Origin: Malania oleifera | Taxonomy: Eukaryota > Streptophyta > Magnoliopsida > Santalales > Ximeniaceae | Direction of reading: 5' to 3' | DNA length: 64,000 bases | Assembly (NCBI RefSeq): GCF_029873635.1 | Contig: NC_080420.1 | Coordinates: 30,929,032-30,993,031, forward strand | Shown: one piece after another, positions 1 through 12,300 of the stretch | Layout of the letters: each line of letters opens with the position of its first letter | Numbering within the stretch: position 1 is the stretch's first letter | Program-made: the position numbers and the translations under genes | Notes under the pieces: model-generated | The model's input: the letters and a program-made list of their open reading frames with translations, nothing else | Told to the model about the DNA's origin: nothing | Databases searched by the model: none

Positions 1-105
1 GAGAAGTAATGGAAAAGAAAAATTGAAACTATAGAAAAATGTACCTGAAAATAAACTAAAAATAAAGCAAGGTAAAAAAAATAAAAAAGAAGGGAAAGAA
101 AAACA

Positions 106-1699
106 TCACAGTTTGTTTGGCGGAGGCTCTGGAGGAATTTCATCTAGTGGGTGCAGGTCTATAAATTGAATCGGAGAATCTCCAAATTTGAGTTGCCATG
201 ATGAATTAGTCTTGTTACCTGAACAAAAGTTAACCTCAAATAAATCAATGCGTTCTAAGGTACCTGACAAAACATGTGTAGACTGCCTTCCTTGTTTTAA
301 CAAGAAAGGATCTTTATTCGGTATACTTTCCAGGAAATTCTCTTCTTTAAGAACCGGTCTTTGAGGCAGAGTTGTCGGAGTAGTTACCTTTGGTTCTTCA
401 TAAGCATCAACATTAAAATTTTTACTTGATTCTTTGAAAATTAAACTCTCACCAGTCTGCTCACCTTCTTTATTGGGTGTACCCATCACCTTACCATTGC
501 GGAGATTTACTTCAACATTGCACTCCTTGACATTTAATCCAATAGGGAATGATGGTTTCACGACTGTCAATCTCTGAAGGTAAGGTACCACAGGTTGGTA
601 CTCCTTACTGGTCTCGATCTCCATATTGACTGACTTTTTCAATTCTGGGCTTGCTTCCTCTAATTTTTATTTTACCTCATCTATCTGAGTTGTAACTTCA
701 GATGTTGGGACAACTGTTGGTCTGTTAGTGAGTGTCTCAGGTTGGGGAACTTCTTTTCTACTTCTCGAAGTAATAACAGCCTCTACTCTCTCAAGAGAAA
801 CATTATGTATTTGTCGCAGTTGGTGCTGATATTCTTGAGGATTAGGCTGAGATTCTACTGAAAATTCCCCTTTTTCTAAGATACTCAACTGCGTGCTCAT
901 CTCATTAATGGTGTCCCACAATTCATTTATGGCTTGAGTGCACTGATTATTAGTTGTGACTTGAATCTATATAAACTGCTGAAAGGCATCTTCAAGAGAC
1001 TTCTTCGGTGGAGCAAGTGATGCATTAGAATGAAATCCTGAAGGTGCATAGCTTTGAGAGATTTGTTGTGGCTAATACTGATGCTGAAAGGCAGCCTGAT
1101 GATATGATTATTGATAAGGGGGTTCATAGGACTGGGAAGGTTGATTCCAAAGTTACTCTCCACTATTCTCCTTTTCCATCTCCATAGCCTCCACTCTTAT
1201 GGTGAGTCTAGTCATACATGCCTTAACATAAAAATTATCTTTCAGTTCATACCACTCCCCACCATCTACTACTCTTAATGGCTGAGCTGCAATTGGTCTT
1301 CTGTCAATCCTAGTGTTCCACTATTGAGCATAGTCAACTAAATGATCTAGAAAATCCAATGCCTCACCTGGCTCCTTGTCAAAGAGATATCCTAAACACA
1401 TAGTATGAACAAACTATTTCAATTCAGGAGTCAAAGTAGTGTAGAAATAGCTAACCAGGCGCCATGATTCAAATCCATGGTTGGGACACATGCTAACCAG
1501 ATCTCTAAATTTCTCCCAATTTCATGAAATGTCTCATCAACTCCTTGCATGAATCAACTGATCTGTTCCTACAAAAACTAAGTTCTCTGTAAGGGGAAAA
1601 ATTTATGCAAAAATTCGTTTTGCATATCAGCCCAACTAGAGATAAAATTGGGCCTAAGAGAATTAAATCATGTCTTAGTCTTGTTTTTCAATGAAAACG
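106..1699 (-). pseudogene. Athila-like Ty3/gypsy gag, C-terminal part (broken)
   Basis: Remnant of the capsid polyprotein (gag) of a minus-strand gypsy element. Read on the minus strand, 1699 to about 1300 gives a plant retrotransposon gag core (motifs SSWADMQNEFLHKFFP, then PNHGFESW, then GEALDFLDHLVDYAQ), with stops and frame changes. Further on, three open pieces (1163-927, 921-667, 642-106) give a proline- and charge-rich tail including VEVNLRNGKV, which resembles the LRSGK-type segment between gag and protease. No protease motif appears before the window edge, so positions 1-105 are simply more of this element. The N-terminal half lies 21 kb away at 22523-22775, separated by the 1700-22522 insertion. 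The lineage call rests on gag style and on the PBS at 22898. Decay is heavy and no function is expected. Confidence 0.75.
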
Positions 1700-3058
1700 T
1701 GATGGGGATCAACATGCCTTATGTATGCCTTTTACTGATATGATGACACATGGACGACCTCCCGATGTCCACTCCTTTTTTGACATGGTGACACGTGGAC
1801 GACCTCTAGATGTCAACTATTGTTTATATCTACTTTGCAGGAATACATGAGATCAATTGAAGATCTTGTACTTCTTTGATAGAATAATTTTTTTATGTGA
1901 AGACTTTGTCATTGTGTTAATTTATATTTTTCGTGGATATGCTATTTCAAGATTATTAGGTGCTTGAAGACCATACTTGAAGAACCAAGTGAAGTATTGA
2001 AGTAAAGTCCAACTTAAAACCTATGTGGGCCCTATATGGCTCCAATGGGACCCACACAATTTTGGCCTTCCTTTTGAAATATGTTTAAATTTCAAATTTG
2101 AATTATAATAATGCAAGACAACTAAGCTTGACTTGTGTACTTATGAGTTGGAGTTCCTTGTTTTTTAGTAAGTATTAATTGTGTTAGGTTAATAGTTGTT
2201 GTAAGTTGTTGAGAGTTATTATTAAAAGTTGTTGAGAGTTGTTGAGTGTTTAAAGCTTTGTCTCCCAAGCTATGCCTATAAATAGACTTCTTATTGTAAG
2301 AATAATATAGGAAGTTGAAGTTGAATATTGAAGAAGCATCTCTTTGTTTGAGCTTGTAAAGCTTGTTCCTCTCCTTGTGAGTGAGTAGTGTGAGGCTACG
2401 GCGTTCGCTCCGGAGATTAAGTGGTGAGAGACCACTAAACTATCCAATGACTCCATCAACCCCTCCTCCATCTAATACTCTTAGGCCCCCATCAACACCA
2501 CATGGCCAACATCTTCATACACCCACATGACGATCATCATCTACACTTCATTGTTGTGTTCATCTTGTGATTCAAAGCTTGTACGAAGGACCTATGGTGT
2601 GACCTAACTACGTATGGAACAACGTCAAGTCATCCAAATCAATCCCTTGGTAACTTCAATACTTGTGTTTGAATCCTTTGCCATATCTTGTGAACAATTG
2701 CTAGTAGATTAAAATCACATCTTTGAATAACCCATTTGATCCATAGATTGCAATATTGGTACTTGCTAGTTAAAATCAGTTGTATGAGTAATAGTTTGCT
2801 AACATAGAAATTTTATTCTTGAATATTTGAAATAACAACTTTTCAGCATATAACTTGATTCCTTTGTAAAGAACCAATTGAGACTTAATTGCTGGGGAAG
2901 TCATACACCTTTTTAAAATCCTTGAACATGTGAAATAAAACATGATTTATTGTGTTTATATTCAGATAATTAAATTCTTAAGTTAAAGTTTTTAAGTGTA
3001 TGTGCTTGTGTGAGGGTTGAATTGTAGGACATAGGTCGACCATTCCCATCCTACATCA
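1700..3058 (+). repeat. 5' LTR of the plus-strand gypsy chromovirus
   Basis: The 1359-bp LTR begins TGATGGGGATC and ends CCTACATCA. The same sequence recurs at 5919-6551 and, after the CACTA insertion, at 21777-22522. The left end directly abuts the Athila-like gag. The preceding AAACG and the AAAAG after 22522 form a 5-bp target duplication with one mismatch. Mismatches with the 3' copy are roughly one in ten over the first 190 bases by eye, so the insertion is old. Short ORFs here (for example 2250-2471 minus) are not genes. Confidence 0.9.
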
Positions 3059-3061
3059 TCT

Positions 3062-3074
3062 TGGTATTAGAGCC
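3062..3074 (+). promoter_or_regulatory. Primer-binding site (initiator tRNA-Met type)
   Basis: TGGTATTAGAGCC lies three bases after the LTR end. It matches the plant retrotransposon PBS TGGTATCAGAGCC, complementary to the 3' end of initiator tRNA-Met, with one C-to-T change. It fixes the plus orientation of the element and the LTR right end. Confidence 0.85.
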
Positions 3075-3484
3075 TAGGTCGAATTAGGCAAACCCTCTAC
3101 GTTCCAACATCTTCATTTTCCATTTGGCGAATTTATGTGCGATTTTCATTATCAAAACCTTCTCATCTTCAAAAACGTTAATCAAAAAAGTTGTGGGAAA
3201 TTTTCTTAGATTTCTTTTGACACCAAGATATCCTTATTTTGAGTTTTGTATCAAAAGTTATGCCTCAAATATCGAAGGGTGTTCATGGGTGAAAATCCAT
3301 TAGCAGCTTTCTGGTTTCTAGAAAAATAAGTGACGATTTTGCCCAAAATAGCCCACTTATCCTCTAAATTTTGGGTAATTGGACCTTAGTTATGTTAGGT
3401 TTACACTTGAACTTACCTTGTGTAACCAAACACCATTCCAAAGGGCTACCTTAGTGCTCTCTGAATCCTTTCCCAACCCTTAGG

Positions 3485-5870
3485 ATGTCTACTCAAGTCG
3501 GGAATCCTTACTGAGGTCGTAGGTTCATGTTGAGAGAGAGCCACTTATGACTCCTAGAGAAAGACCTTCCCTCCCTCCAAAAAGGCGAGTGAGTCACCAA
3601 GATGACATTGTTAGGATACCCCCATGTCATGAGCCCTATGTCCAACATTGGGATGATGAGGACCATGATGTTGATGACCTTCATGTTAGGAGATGTCGCC
3701 GAAGGGACCATCGTGATCCTTATGAGGGTGTAATGAAGCAAGTAAAGATTGAAGCTCCCACATATGATGGACATATGGACCTACATTCTTCCTAGATCGG
3801 TTGATTGGGATGGATTCCTATTTTGATTGGTATAAAATGACTGACCCTCATCAGGTTAAGTTTGCAAAAATGAGGTTAATGGGGCAAGACAAACTCCATT
3901 AAATGAATGTTGAGAGGCAAGAAGCGAGGTTAGATCATAGACCTATTGAGCATTGGAATTTAATGAAAGATAGGTTAAAGGAGAAGTATATACCGCTCAG
4001 CTATAGAGAGCGCCTTATAGATAAGCTTTACAACTTGCGCCAGAGTAGCATGACTGTTTCAGAATACATGAGTCAATTTGATGAGTTATCTATAAGATGT
4101 GGTGTCTATGAGATTGTTAGTCAAAAGATCTCCCAATTTCATAGAGGATTAGAGCCTGAACTATGGAGGGAACTATTTCTCCATCACATCGAGTCCCTTG
4201 AACAAGCCTATATTTTAGCTCATGACTTTGAGCAAATGAATAAAGGGCATATGGGAAAACGATTTGGCCACCCTTTAAATAAGCCACGCTCTTAAAGGGT
4301 ACAGAGCCATAACAAGTCTTAACTAGCACAATCAGGTCAAGTCACTTCCTGAGGGAGCAATCCCATAGTCCAAAAACCTATGGACAAAGGGAAAGCACCC
4401 ATGGCTGGATCCTCTCACCAGAGTTCTGGTAGTGTAGTGTGCTTCAAGTGCCATAAACAAGGACACTTTCCTAAACAATGTCCCACTAGGAACTTGGCGC
4501 TTGATAAGGAAGATGGTGATAAAAAGAAGAAGGGAAAGAAAGAAACTAGTGGAGAAACCTTGAATATCATAAATGAAGAGCCGTTTAAGTAGGAAAGTCA
4601 AGATACACAAGAAGATTGAAATGGCCCTTTTTGAGAAAGAAACACTCATAGAAGTATCATCCCTACCTTCTAAGTTTAAGGATGCCATCCCTGAGTTACC
4701 TAGTGAGTCATCTCCCATAAGAGACAATCAACATATCACTGACCTTGTTCCTTATTCATCTCTGCCTCATTTACCACATCATATAGTGAACCCGATAGAA
4801 CATGAGGAGCTAAAATAAGTGAATGAATTGAATGAACATGACTTTGTTCATAAGAGTTTATGTCCACTTGCCTGCCCTACTTTCCCTAATCCCAAGGAAG
4901 ATAACACTTTGAGAACATGCATAAATGATAGAGCAACCAACAAGATTGTCATTGAGCATAGGTTTCTCAAAACCATTGTTTCAAATAAAGATGTACAACT
5001 CATAGGTTACTTCTTGAAAGCCTTGAGGACCATGTTAGGCACCAAAATTAAATGTTCTAGTACATACTACTCCCAAACTAATTGTAAAGTTGAACTAGAA
5101 ATAGGATCCTTAGGGACCTATTGAGATGTAAGGTAGTTGAAAACATCATAGCTTGGGATTTATCCCTTCCTGTGGCCAATTTTGCATTCAGTAGTTCAGT
5201 GTATAGCACTGCAATACTTAGACGATTTCAAGTTATTACAGGATATAGTCCTAGAAAGCCTGTAGATCTTATTCCACCACCACTTAAGTCTAGAGTGAGT
5301 GGGCCGACTAATGCTTTTGCAAAACATATACACAATCTACACTTTGAAATAAGAATGAAGGTTAGTTTGAATCATGAACATTATAAATCTACTGCTAACG
5401 TACATTGCATATTGAAAGAATTTTCAAAGGGTGATATGGTTATAGTCCGTATTCGTCCTAACTAGATTCCTGTAGGAGAGGTTAGGAAGTTACATGCTAA
5501 TAAAATGGATCATTTCAAAATTTTAAAGAAAACTGGTTATAATGCTTACATGCTTAATATTCCTGTTGATTTTAGCATAAGCAATGTTTTTAATGTTGAA
5601 AATCTAACCCCATTTCTAGTAGCATCTTCTTTTGTAGAACCTTCAAATTCTAACCCTACAGGTGACCCCACTCCTCTTGACCCTAAAAACCCAAAATTGC
5701 CTTTGCCTCTACCCATACCCATGCCCAAGAACCTTGATGTAATCTTGGATGACAAGCTAAAGTTCACACAAGCAAGATCATACTAGAAGTTCATGGTCAA
5801 GTGGAGAGATAAGTCACTTCCTGAAAGGAGCTGGAATCTTAAGGAGGTTCTCCTTCATCTTAACCCATAA
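3485..5870 (+). pseudogene. Chromovirus gag-pol with large internal deletion
   Basis: Broken polyprotein of a plus-strand Ty3/gypsy chromovirus. Recognisable parts in order: an N-terminal acidic/arginine segment (3547-3795); gag core (3903-4295, motifs WNLMKDRLKEKYIP and SVSEYMSQFDEL-like); zinc knuckle CFKCHKQGHFPKQC (about 4440-4481, CX2CX4HX4C intact); the pre-RT linker (DLVPYSSLPHLPHH, about 4740-4790); and the first RT fingers motif (about 4850-4968). The same reading frame then passes directly into the C-terminal half of integrase (TIVSNKDVQ, from about 4969), with the integrase tail at 5121-5465 and 5505-5786. A final segment at about 5733-5870 (KFMVKWRDKSLPERSW) resembles a degenerate chromodomain. 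Protease, the RT palm, RNase H and the integrase catalytic core are missing. Stops and frameshifts separate the pieces. The element is non-functional and non-autonomous. Lineage is inferred from the integrase C-terminus. Confidence 0.85.
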
Positions 5871-5901
5871 TGTTACTCCCAATATTTCATCTCTAACTCT
5901 T

Positions 5902-5918
5902 CGGAGGCCTGGGAGAGA
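5902..5918 (+). promoter_or_regulatory. Polypurine tract of chromovirus
   Basis: A purine-rich stretch, GGAGGCCTGGGAGAGA, directly precedes the 3' LTR start at 5919. It is the expected priming site for plus-strand DNA synthesis, interrupted by a CCT that may be a later mutation. Confidence 0.6.
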
Positions 5919-6551
5919 TGATGGGGATGAACATGCCTTATGTATCACTTTTACTGATGTGATGTCACATGGATGACCTCCCGATGTCCACTCCTTTGCT
6001 GGCATGGTGACACGTGGACGACCTTCAGATGTCAACTATTGTTTATATCTGCTTTCCAAGAACACATGAGATCAATTGAAGATCTTCTACTTCTTTGATG
6101 GAAGACTTTTTTTATGTGAAGACTTTGTTATTGTGTCAATTTATATTTTTCATGGATATGCTATTTCAAGATTACTAGGTGCTTGAAGACCATGCTTGAA
6201 GACCCAAGTGAAGTATTGAAGCAAGTCCAACTCAAAACCCATGTGGGCTCCACATGGCTTTTGGGCCCCATATGGCTCCAATGGGCCCCACACAATTTTG
6301 GCCTTCTTTTTGGAATATGTTTAAATTTCAAAGTTGAATTGTAACAATGCAAGACAACTAAGCTTAACTTGTGTGCTTATGAGTTGCAGTTCCTTTTTTT
6401 TTTTAGTAAGTATTAATTATGTTAGGTTAATAGTTGTTAAAAGTTATTGAGAGTTGTTGAAAGTTATTGGGAGTTGTTGAGTGTTTAAAGCTTTGTCTCC
6501 TAGGCTATGCCTATAAATAGCATTCTTATTGTAAGAACAAGATAGGAAGTT
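5919..6551 (+). repeat. 3' LTR of chromovirus, left part
   Basis: It begins TGATGGGGATGAACATGCC like the 5' LTR and runs colinear with 1700-2310, up to GATAGGAAGTT, where the CACTA element starts. The last three bases (6549-6551, GTT) are the left copy of the CACTA target duplication. The LTR continues at 21780. Confidence 0.9.
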
Positions 6552-6563
6552 CACTACAAAAAA

Positions 6564-7880
6564 AATGGTTTTTAGTGACGAAATTATTAATAACGGATTC
6601 AATTTCATCACTAAAAGTGGATATTAGTAACGATTTTAGTAATCGTTACTAATACTACACTATCAGTGACGAAACTAATTCGTCACTAATAATTTTGTCA
6701 CTAAAAATCGAAAAAAAAAATCATGGGAAATCATTTTTCATGTAGAAATTATTTCGGAAAAATATTAGCGACGATTTTTATGGTATTAGTGACGAATTAG
6801 ATCCATCACTAAAAGATATTCATTAGTGACAATTAAACAATAGTCACTACTATTATTTAAAAAAATAATAATAATTTTTGTTTCAGAATATTAGTGACGA
6901 ATTTACAGATTCGTCACTATTGACCCATTATTAGTGGCGAATTTGAGAACCGTCACTAATACCTCCATTATTTAAAAATAAATAAAAAATTTTGATTGAG
7001 AGTATTAGTGACGAATATGTATATTTGTCACAATTGGCTCCTTATTAATAAAGGATTTGAGAACTGTCACTAATACTTTTCTTCTTTAAAAATAAATAAA
7101 AAATTTTGATTAAGAGTACTAGTCACGGATTTGGGGCGGTCACTCATGCTCTTTTATTTTAAAAAAAATTTAAAAATTTAGAAGTAGAGTATTAGTGACT
7201 AATCTAGTCATTCGTCACTACTAGGTCGTTATTAGTGACGCATATAAGACCGTCACTATTGCGTTTTTATTTTCAAAAAATAAAATAAAAAAATCTAGAA
7301 GGAGAGTATTAGTGACAGATGTTTGACAGTTACTACAACGCTTTTATTTTTAAAAAAATTAAAAAAATTTAGAAGGTGAGTATTAGTGACGAAACTGATC
7401 ATTCGTCAATACTAGATTGTTATTGGTGACGAATGTGGGACTGTCATTACTACTCTTTTATTTAAAACAAATTAAAAAAATTTAGAAGTAGAGTATTAGT
7501 GATGAATTTGGTTATTCATCACTACTAGGTTGTTATTAGTGACGGATATGGGACCATCACTACTACCCTTTTATTTTTAAAAAATAGAAAAAATTAAATT
7601 TAAAGGGCAAGTATTAGTGACGAATTTTGACATTCATCACTACTAGACTGTTATTAGCGACGGATTTGGGACCGTTACTACTGCCCTTTTATTTAAAAAA
7701 AAAATTAAAAAAATTAAAAGGCGAGTATTAGTAACAATTGGAATATTCATCACTATTAGTCCATTAGTAGTGACGATTTGGAAGTTTCGTCACTACTAGT
7801 TCTTTTCTTTAAAAAAAAAATTAATTCATTTCACACTAGTAGTGATGGTTATGGGATTCGTCACTTCTAGTTCTTTTAAT
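6564..7880 (+). repeat. Left subterminal repeat array of CACTA
   Basis: There are dozens of copies of TTAGTGACGAAT and its reverse complement, organised from about 7000 on as imperfect units of about 113-118 bp. ATTAGTG starts near 7191, 7308, 7495, 7613 and 7727, with one short unit at 7382. Each unit has a pair of facing motifs followed by an A/T run. In En/Spm such motifs bind TnpA, and that role is inferred here. Confidence 0.85.
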
Positions 7881-7963
7881 TACCGGGTTTCGCCCCAATC
7901 TTCCACTTTTCCTTCCTTTCCCTTATCTTTTTCCTGCTCCTCTCTCGATCCTCCCCTTTGGAT

Positions 7964-8016
<53 letters not shown>

Positions 8017-9082
8017 CGCCGTCGCCGTTCGTCGCAGCCCAAGGGCCCGTCGCCGTTCGCAAACCATCGCAGCCCAAGAGCTCATTGTCGTTCGTTCACT
8101 GACCATCACAGCCAAGGGCCAGTCGCCGTTCGTTCGTAGAACCCATCGCCTTCGCAACCCTCGCCTTCATCGTCACCAAGGAGGTCAGTATTTTTTCTCC
8201 ATATTTTTATTTCTGTTTAAATTGGAAGAGGAAACTAAAACCCAAACCCACCCAAAATTCCCTAAAAATGAAAATTATTGTTATAACTGTACTGCTTTGG
8301 GGTTTCTTTTTTCGTTCGAGCTGAGTATTATATTTTTTGTGTTCTAAAAAATGTTTTGTGTCCTTTTGAAAATAAAAAAATTCCAATGTGCTTTTTAGCT
8401 TGCCTTGTCCTTGCCCTTGTAAAATCAACATGTGATGATTTAATATTAAGAATCTACACATTTAATTTCATTTATAGTACTAAAATTCAGCACATTTAGG
8501 TGAATATAAAATGTTGAAAATCAACTTATTTATGTTATACTGTAATGTTGTAAGATGAGAACTGTTTAGGTTAATTTATAGCTTTAAATTAAGCACATTT
8601 GGTGGATCTATAATTTTGCAAATCAACATATTCATTGTATAATTTGTATTATAACTAATACAAATTATGAACTGAGTCAACTCTAATGTTTGCATTAACC
8701 CCATTTAAATAATTTCTTCAAAAATAGATATTTAATTAATGAATTTGCAATGCTTTCATTAAAATAGATGTTGTTGTTATACAAGAAACAATGGATTTTC
8801 CCCCTCTCTCATATGCAGTTTGTACAAAATGAACTCTTAACCATCAATAATATACCTTTCATTATTGTTCAATAAAAATTTTAAGTGGCTTATATTAGTT
8901 TTTAAAATACAATCCAATTTGAGTGGGCAATTATTGAATTCAACAACAATGATGTTTATTAAAGACAAAATTTATATTTTGATTAATTTGTAGGTATGAT
9001 AATATATTTATTTTAGAGATGAAAATAGAAACATGTGTAGATTTATGTTTTTTTTTTTTTTTACTTTCTAATCATTTTCTTT
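7881..9082 (+). other. CACTA 5' leader region with CT microsatellite
   Basis: A GC- and C-rich patch (about 7885-8185) with a (CT)n run at about 7967-8010 and many CCGTCGCCGTTCG-like words follows the left subterminal repeats. A possible donor site (AAGGAGGTCAGT) lies near 8180. This is where a transposase promoter, 5' UTR or first exon would be expected. The long serine/leucine ORFs (7842-8347) and their arginine/glutamate antisense counterpart are products of the CT run, so I do not call them genes. From 8200 to 9082 the sequence is AT-rich with no recognisable coding sequence, consistent with an intron. Confidence 0.45.
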
Positions 9083-9362
9083 AGGTGAATCAAATGTACC
9101 AAGGTGACGAGAGTTTACTCGTACGCCTAAGATTTGGAATTTGCCTCCAGGGCAACAAATTGATGTGACTTTCAACAATTTTCTCCAAACTATGATAAAG
9201 AGTGTAGACTACTTCATAGATTCATGGGAACTATAGTCAAGAGGCCAAATTTCGAACCTATTAATGTCTTTGATTGGTGTAAAATATATACTGCTTATAA
9301 AGCATCTTGTTGGGAAATTCTTGAGGCATTCAATTTGTTTTCAATGTTAAAGTATTTTACAT
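9083..9362 (+). pseudogene. Transposase_24-like exon fragment
   Basis: The first frame (about 9090-9170) reads TRTPKIWNLPPGQQIDVTFN. After a one-base shift near 9172 the next frame reads HRFMGTIVKRPNFEPINVFD and YKASCWEILE up to a stop at 9362. This resembles the segment before the core domain of plant Ptta/En/Spm proteins (PF03004), where a conserved LPPG...FN stretch is followed by GT(I/L)VR...VP.NV.DW. It sits 4 kb upstream of TNP2 and in the same direction. It could be an exon of a second accessory protein, a displaced exon of the downstream TnpA-like gene, or a captured fragment. Family assignment is from memory of the motif pattern and is moderately sure. Confidence 0.55.
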
Positions 9363-12300
9363 AAAATTATGTTTGATATGTTTCCTTACATATATTACAT
9401 GAATATTTTTTTCATAGTCCAAATTTATTTATCCAAGTCTCCCGCTGCTCCCAACCTTCTTCGCCCTGTTTCCAACCATCTCTGGCTTGCTCGATGACAA
9501 TCTTGGCGAGGCTCCAAGCCTCTTCTATGTAGAAGAGTTCAATCAAAGCTCTTCTTTGAGTTATCTCTCGATGGGTAGAAATATTTGGGTCTTTGCTCAA
9601 CGTGAGTCACCTCTTCTTTTTTCATTTGATCAACTCTTTCTATTTGATACTCCTTCTCTGTTTTGAACTCTTTGCTTGGATCCCAAAATTTTCATTAATA
9701 GTGATGGCGATTGGCCACTGGCCTTGAAGTTTCTTTTGACGGAAACCAAAAAATACACAGGAACTTGACTAATTAAGTAAAAATTCTGGTTGATCTTCAA
9801 AGCATTTAATCGAATTTAGCTTAACTTAGTTAATTTGATATTTTGTATGATGTAAAAAAAAAAAAAATGCATCTTCAGGAACTTGAACGAAAATTCTGTA
9901 TTTTGGTTGTTGATGATCAATTTTTTGATTGTTGATGAATGAACGAATGTTTCTTGCGTTTGCTAATTTGAGTATTGTTAGTGATTATGCAATTCATAAT
10001 TGAGCATGAATGGTTCTTATTTCATTTAAATTGAAATTACCACAATCCAAATGTATTGTTCATTTCACCAAAGACTTCCCAAAAAGTAGAGAATTTTTTA
10101 TGGTCCCCAATGGTTGTGATTCAGGGATAGTAGCCTTCACAAGACGTTGAGAATGTGAATGAACTCTCAAAAATAAACCCTAATGCTCAACTGTGGTTCA
10201 TGAATCTCCTCAGTGTCAATAACAACATAAACCTGAAATCTTTACTTGGCCAAAGACTAGCCTACCATATAAGCACACATGCATTTTACTAGTGCAATCT
10301 TCAAAGGGTACTTGCATTAAAGTCTTTCCTTCCTGCAGCCTGTCGCCGCGTCGCCGCGTCGCCGTGTCTTTCCCTCCTGCCAGCACTGCCTCCGCCGCTG
10401 TTAGGTAAGACTTCTTCCTCCTCCTCTTCTTCTTCTTCTTTTCTCCAAATTTAATTTAAGTTACCTATAATTTTTATACATCTTCATCCTCACTCTTTGC
10501 ACTCTCTTTCTAAAACTAGGGTTTGACTGGAAATTGCAGGTGGAATTGAAATATTTCAATCATGGAGGTATACTTCCATTAGTTTTATTTATTATTTCTT
10601 GTAAAAACAATTAGAAAATAAAATAACTTATATAATAATTTATGTTAAAATTTAGGAACAGGAATTTGAGAATGATTATTGCTTACTATGAGTTTATTAA
10701 AAATATATATTATTATTGTTTGCTCTATAGATAATAACACAAAATCTACCAAAATTAAAAATAATAATTTAGTACATCTGTGCATTCATCTCACATCCTA
10801 CTTAGATAATTACAAGTGATCTTTTAATTAAATTAATGGGTTAAATTTTCTTATAAATGAACTAACCAAAGTTAATCTAAACTTAATCTCTCTCTCTCTC
10901 TCTCTGCATATATATATAAGTAGGAATTGAGATTATAGGCAAAATTTTATAAATAAGTTTAAATGTTTTATGTTTTTAAAGAATGAGTTTGCCCAAAAAG
11001 TTAAGAGCTCTATCAAAGGGTATATCCAAATAAAAATGTAACATTTGGAAACAAATTAAATTAGTACTAAAGGATGTTTAGTAAAAAAAAATGTGATTAT
11101 TTCAGCACACATCATTGAGTTTGTCATTGGTCTCGCATTTAAAATTATAATTAATTATTATTTTTTATTGCAAAACATTATAAAATAACTAATTTTTAAT
11201 TTTTATGTATAAATATTGAAAAACAAAAAACTAAAATAAGAAATGAAAAATAAATTTTTTTCCACAAGTGAACATTCCATTATATTCATTAGATACTTTC
11301 AAATTTTTATTTTATTTTATTTTATGCAAAATATAGATTGACGATAATTTTTTTTATCCTATGGAATAATCACTTGAACTTAGTACACATTCACTTTTTT
11401 TTTTTTTATTTGGACCCAATAATCTGGAAAATTATGTTTCATATATCCATATACACTCCTCGGCTCAACGAGAAAAAAAAAAAATTTATGGTGCTATAGA
11501 AAACATGAAAAGTGTGTCTATTACAGTGAAGAAAACATTACTATTAATTGATCTCTTCACTTAATATTGCAGCAGCATAATTGAGCCATTATTCTCAACA
11601 CATTCACTTGTTACTTCATGATAACAAATGAACTTAGTACACATTTCAAATATAATAAATAATGAACATGTTAAAATTGCTCTTCACCACAAATGTATTA
11701 ACCCCATTATATTGTTGTCCTGAAGGGTACACAACTTCAATAGGTCGAATAGTGAAATGGGTCTTCAGCTCATGTCACATGAATTAAAACAATCTCTCTG
11801 GAGGGAAAAATAAAAAATAGTAAAAGGCTAGGAGACCCTACATAAAAAAAATAAATGAAAAGATAAAACAAAAACATAAGTCGTGGAAGGTCTTGATTGA
11901 ATCAATTCATAAATGCGATTTATGAACTGCTAATTAGAAATTTCCAAACTCTAAATAGATTTTGAGAATTTTCCTTATCGAGTATATATGCAGGCAGGAA
12001 TATTACTTGCAGGTACCACCACACCATCATCAATCAACTAATGTCAGTGTTTTAGTGACACATTTAATTTTTAAATGATGAGTGTTGGCTTTCTTTTCAT
12101 TGAGACCAACCACTTTGTGTTTAGTTCCCTATTAAGTAGGCAACTTGGCATTTCATCCTAAATCTAGTGGCTTATAACTCCTACAAATAAAAGACCCCTA
12201 GTATTGATGCAAGAAGTATGTCTAACCTATAAAAGGGATTCCTATAGAAGGTAAGGGGAAAAAAGCACATAATGTATCTTTTTATTCCAATTGAAATTAA

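Noticed and set aside
7842..8347. Serine/leucine-repeat ORFs resembling a signal peptide or membrane protein
   Set aside because: Produced by the (CT)n microsatellite in the CACTA leader; the antisense Arg/Glu repeat ORF has the same cause.
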